Shown here one piece after another: positions 35,759-38,092 of a stretch of DNA of 38,092 bases (positions within the stretch are counted from its first letter, which is position 1; the number at the start of each line of letters is the position of its first letter). The notes under the pieces are model-generated. The model made no database searches, was not told the origin of the DNA, and was given only the letters and a program-made list of their open reading frames with translations. The position numbers were made by a program, and so were the translations under genes. The DNA comes from an uncultured Eubacteriales bacterium (GTDB lineage: Bacteria > Bacillota > Clostridia > Peptostreptococcales > Anaerovoracaceae), in NCBI GenBank assembly GCA_902795135.1, contig CADBJW010000017.1, positions 1 to 38,092 of the forward strand, read 5' to 3'.

Positions 35759-36984
35759 TTCATTCTCCTGAATATAATTGTAGAATTCTGCCCTCCGAAT
35801 CCAAAGGCATTGGACATGGCCACCTGGATTTGGACGCCTTCCATTGTCTCCGTCACAAAATTCAGTTCCTTGACGGGCTCTGTGAGATTTCGTGTCGGCG
35901 GCAAAACACCGGTTTCAATGGCTTTGATACACGCAATGGCTTCCGTCACGCCTCCGCCGCCCATCATATGTCCCGTTGCGGCCTTTGTCCCACTAATGTA
36001 GGGCCGATTCGCTCCGAATACCGACTCCATGGCCTCCGCTTCGGCTAAATCGCTCTTGACCGCTCCCGTTCCATGGGCATTCACGTATCCGATTTCCTCT
36101 GCGGTCAGACCGGCCCGCTTCATGGCGCTGTTCATACACGCCGCCGAGTGGACTCCGTCTTCGGGTGGTCTGGTCACATGCCAGGCATCATTGTTGTTGG
36201 CCCATCCGGCAAGTTCGGCATAAATACGAGCGCCTCGACGTTTGGCATGGGATTCTGTTTCCAAAACCAATGCGCCGCCGCCCTCTCCCATCACAAAGCC
36301 TTTGGCCGTTTTGTCAAAGGGTCTGCATGCGCTCTGGGGATCTTCATTTTCTCTGGACAATGCCTGGGCATTTGCCAGAGAATAAATGACCAATGGGCAA
36401 AGGGTACTGTCTGCGCCGACTGCCAGCGTCACGTCCGCTTCCCCGGAAAGCAAAAGCATGGCTCCCATTCCGATGGCATCGCCACCGGAAGCGCAGGCTG
36501 TTGAAATCGTATAGCTCGGTCCGGTAATCCCATATTCGATGGCAATTTGCGCTGCTGCAATATTCCCCAGAATGCGGGGCACAAATCTTGGTCCCACATT
36601 CTTATGAACCGCATTCGTCAGAATCTCCTGTGTCGCCGCAATGGTATCAATGCCTGACATGGCCGTTCCCATGACGATCCCGAAGCGGGAAGTATCAGTA
36701 TCTTCTATGTTCACCAGTCCCGCATCCGTCAGGGCCTCTTTGGCCGCCACGAAAGCATATTGTGTAAAGGCGTCGGTTTCCCGGATCAGTTTCCCCGGCA
36801 AATAATCTTCCGGATGAAAGCCCTTTACTTCCGCGGCGATTTGTACCGCCAGATCGCTCGCATCAAAAGATGAAATGCGGCTGACGCCACAAGCGCCTGC
36901 AATCAGATTCTCCCAATAGGACTCCACACCGATGCCTACGGGGGTTACGGCCCCCATTCCCGTAACTACGATTTTCTCTTTCAT
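35755..36984 (-). CDS. fabF: 3-oxoacyl-ACP synthase II (KAS II)
   Basis: 409-residue cytosolic condensing enzyme that elongates acyl-ACP with malonyl-ACP. The thiolase-fold active site is complete: Cys in STACASGGDAIG (about residue 162), His in VNAHGTGAVKSD, and His in GTKAATGHMMGGGG, a little different from the common STKSMTGHLLGAAG. DATLAVGADS-type VTLAVGADS and GFGGQNSTIIF at the end are normal. No other fab gene is adjacent; the next gene is the ProX-DUF523 fusion, overlapping by ATGA. No clear Shine-Dalgarno precedes the ATG. The divergent LysR-type gene is a candidate regulator. Confidence 0.93.
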   Translation of the reverse strand: MKEKIVVTGMGAVTPVGIGVESYWENLIAGACGVSRISSFDASDLAVQIAAEVKGFHPEDYLPGKLIRETDAFTQYAFVAAKEALTDAGLVNIEDTDTSRFGIVMGTAMSGIDTIAATQEILTNAVHKNVGPRFVPRILGNIAAAQIAIEYGITGPSYTISTACASGGDAIGMGAMLLLSGEADVTLAVGADSTLCPLVIYSLANAQALSRENEDPQSACRPFDKTAKGFVMGEGGGALVLETESHAKRRGARIYAELAGWANNNDAWHVTRPPEDGVHSAACMNSAMKRAGLTAEEIGYVNAHGTGAVKSDLAEAEAMESVFGANRPYISGTKAATGHMMGGGGVTEAIACIKAIETGVLPPTRNLTEPVKELNFVTETMEGVQIQVAMSNAFGFGGQNSTIIFRRMK

Positions 36985-37130
36985 ATCATCACACTTTACT
37001 TTTCACTGTTTGTATAATATAATAGCAAAAACTGATTATTCATTGGATAAACCGCTATTTTTTGAATTAATCATTTCTGCCAATTTTATGGTATAACCCT
37101 TAAGGCAAGATGTCAATAACGAGGTAAATC
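36985..37130. promoter_or_regulatory. Divergent fabF/LysR control region with inverted repeat
   Basis: The 146 bases between fabF and the LysR gene are A/T-rich. TGATTATTCA (37033-37042) and TGAATTAATCA (37063-37073) are inverted copies with one extra base, spaced as LysR-type binding sites often are. TATAAC with TGG before it (37092-37097) is an extended -10 for the LysR gene. For fabF, TATTAT (37019-37024, minus) is a possible -10 with no good -35. Confidence 0.5.
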
Positions 37131-37988
37131 ATGCATCTCAATCAGATCGCGAGTTTTATCGCCGTAAGCAAAACCCTTAATTTCACCGGTGCTGCCAGAC
37201 AGCTCGGTGTTCCTCAATCGACCATCAGCCGACAAATCGGTGATCTGGAAGCGCAGCTTGGCGTGCGTTTGTTTTACCGAACGAAACGTGACGTACAGCT
37301 CACCGACGAAGGCCGTATCTTCCTGCCTTATGCACAGGAAATCGCCGATGCCGCAAGCAAAGGCACCTATGCAGTCAAACAAATCCACGAGGGCAAAGCC
37401 GGCAGACTATCCATTGCCGTCGTTGGCGCATCCCAACAATACTTATCGGAAGTCTTATCCCGGTTCCATAGCAAGTACCCGGATATCGTGGTGGATATCA
37501 CGCCTATTTCAAGCGGGGAAAGCCTTTTAGACGACACCAATGCGCCTTATGACTTCTGGTTCATTTACCGAGATATGCTTTTGGATCCGGAAAACTTTGA
37601 CTCCATTCGCACCCACAGAGAACCTTTGTCGATTCTGCGCAGAAAATCGGATCGGGCGCTTTCCTCGGATTCCTTTATCCTGCTCTCGGAAGAAGCCGAT
37701 CCCATTCTTTACATGCAAGCCATGAACTATTGCAGGACCCACCGGTTCACGCCGCAGATTTCCAATACCTTTGAAGACGTTTCTTCGGTGCTCCTTTCCG
37801 TAGCGGCCGGTCTGGGTGCCTCCATTCTTCCTGCCTCCCTGATCGATCATAGGGATACATCCGGTATGGAAATCCTGCCATTGGACAGGGAGAGCTATCT
37901 GATTGACTGTATTGCCGCGTGGAAGCCTTCTTTGCTCAACCCTGCAGCCGTCCTGTTTCTGGACATTATTAAAGAGACTGCCAGATAA
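37131..37988 (+). CDS. LysR-family transcriptional regulator
   Basis: 285-residue DNA-binding regulator. The N-terminal winged helix-turn-helix is LNQIASFIAVSKTLNFTGAARQLGV-like, with VPQSTISRQIGDLEAQLGVRLF as the recognition helix and wing. The periplasmic-binding-fold effector domain begins near residue 90 (RLSIAVVGASQQYL) and ends at residue 285, a little shorter than average. The inducer cannot be told from sequence. It is divergent from fabF across 146 bases with an inverted repeat, the usual arrangement for a LysR regulator and its target. GAGGT precedes the ATG. Confidence 0.92.
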   Translation: MHLNQIASFIAVSKTLNFTGAARQLGVPQSTISRQIGDLEAQLGVRLFYRTKRDVQLTDEGRIFLPYAQEIADAASKGTYAVKQIHEGKAGRLSIAVVGASQQYLSEVLSRFHSKYPDIVVDITPISSGESLLDDTNAPYDFWFIYRDMLLDPENFDSIRTHREPLSILRRKSDRALSSDSFILLSEEADPILYMQAMNYCRTHRFTPQISNTFEDVSSVLLSVAAGLGASILPASLIDHRDTSGMEILPLDRESYLIDCIAAWKPSLLNPAAVLFLDIIKETAR

Positions 37989-37997
37989 GACAGTGAT

Positions 37998-38056
37998 ATG
38001 CTCCCTCTATGAGAGACAGTGAAAAGGAAAAACATTGTCAATCATGGAGGGAGCAT
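37998..38056 (+). other. Long hairpin: LysR terminator or leader that hides a Shine-Dalgarno
   Basis: ATGCTCCCTC (37998-38007) pairs with GAGGGAGCAT (38047-38056), extended by ATGA/TCAT across one G-T pair to about 15 pairs. An inner stem GACAGTG/CATTGTC sits in the loop. Five T follow, then an ATG at 38061. The right arm contains GGAGGGAG, the probable ribosome binding site of that next gene. Confidence 0.65.
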
Positions 38057-38060
38057 TTTT

Positions 38061-38092
38061 ATGCCAGTCAAAACTAAAACGACCGCAGAGGA
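38061..38092 (+). CDS. Start of an unidentified gene
   Basis: ATG at 38061 opens a frame MPVKTKTTAE that runs off the window. GGAGGGAG lies about 7 bases upstream, inside the right arm of the hairpin at 37998-38056. Ten codons are too few to assign a family. Confidence 0.45.
   Translation, partial: MPVKTKTTAE

Overview
The window looks like ordinary chromosome of a low-to-mid GC anaerobic Clostridia-type Firmicute. The evidence is the strong AGGAGG ribosome binding sites, TTGACA/TATAAT promoters (many with extended -10 boxes), a rpoN-gap-pgk-tpiA-eno-secG...rnr cluster of clostridial layout, rubredoxin, a membrane pyrophosphatase, and an absence of respiratory genes. Family XIII/Anaerovoracaceae is my guess for the lineage and is only an inference. 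I saw no rRNA, tRNA, CRISPR array, prophage or insertion sequence. Coding density is very high and no gene-free gap exceeds about 150 bases.

Layout. 1-1600: start of an unidentified minus-strand gene with a consensus promoter, then a metallo-beta-lactamase-fold hydrolase and a HAD phosphatase (minus). 1660-6046: plus-strand potassium uptake operon trkA-trkH-trkH. 6069-16723: minus-strand central-metabolism block rpoN-gap-pgk-tpiA-eno-secG-hppA, a terminator, then rnr. Compared with the usual clostridial version, cggR and gpmI are missing and hppA is inserted. 16757-22958: minus-strand housekeeping operon rdgB-yihY-feoAB-hom-SEC-C protein-trmL. 22947-24350: plus-strand 2-hydroxyacid dehydrogenase and PAP2 phosphatase, divergent from rdgB over overlapping promoters. 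24378-27375: minus-strand QueG-like Fe-S protein, DUF2207 membrane protein and a 54-residue rubredoxin. 27378-34250: two fused ATPase-permease ABC transporters, guaB and idi (minus). 34332-36984: a His-rich CsoR-type repressor, a ProX-DUF523 fusion protein and fabF (minus). 37131-38092: a LysR regulator (plus), a large hairpin and the first codons of another gene.

How the genes connect. Trk potassium uptake and a pyrophosphatase with K+-dependent, Na+-pump-type signatures both act on the ion economy of the membrane; the pump is co-oriented with glycolysis. The glyceraldehyde-3-phosphate dehydrogenase has lost the ribose-binding Asp and carries basic residues nearby, suggesting NADP use. The most unusual protein is the ProX (Ala-tRNA-Pro deacylase)-DUF523 (TudS/RudS-type desulfidase) fusion, which joins two tRNA/thionucleobase activities. 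The IMP dehydrogenase matches the Tritrichomonas foetus type residue for residue at all key positions I could recall, which bears on the bacterial origin of that parasite drug target.
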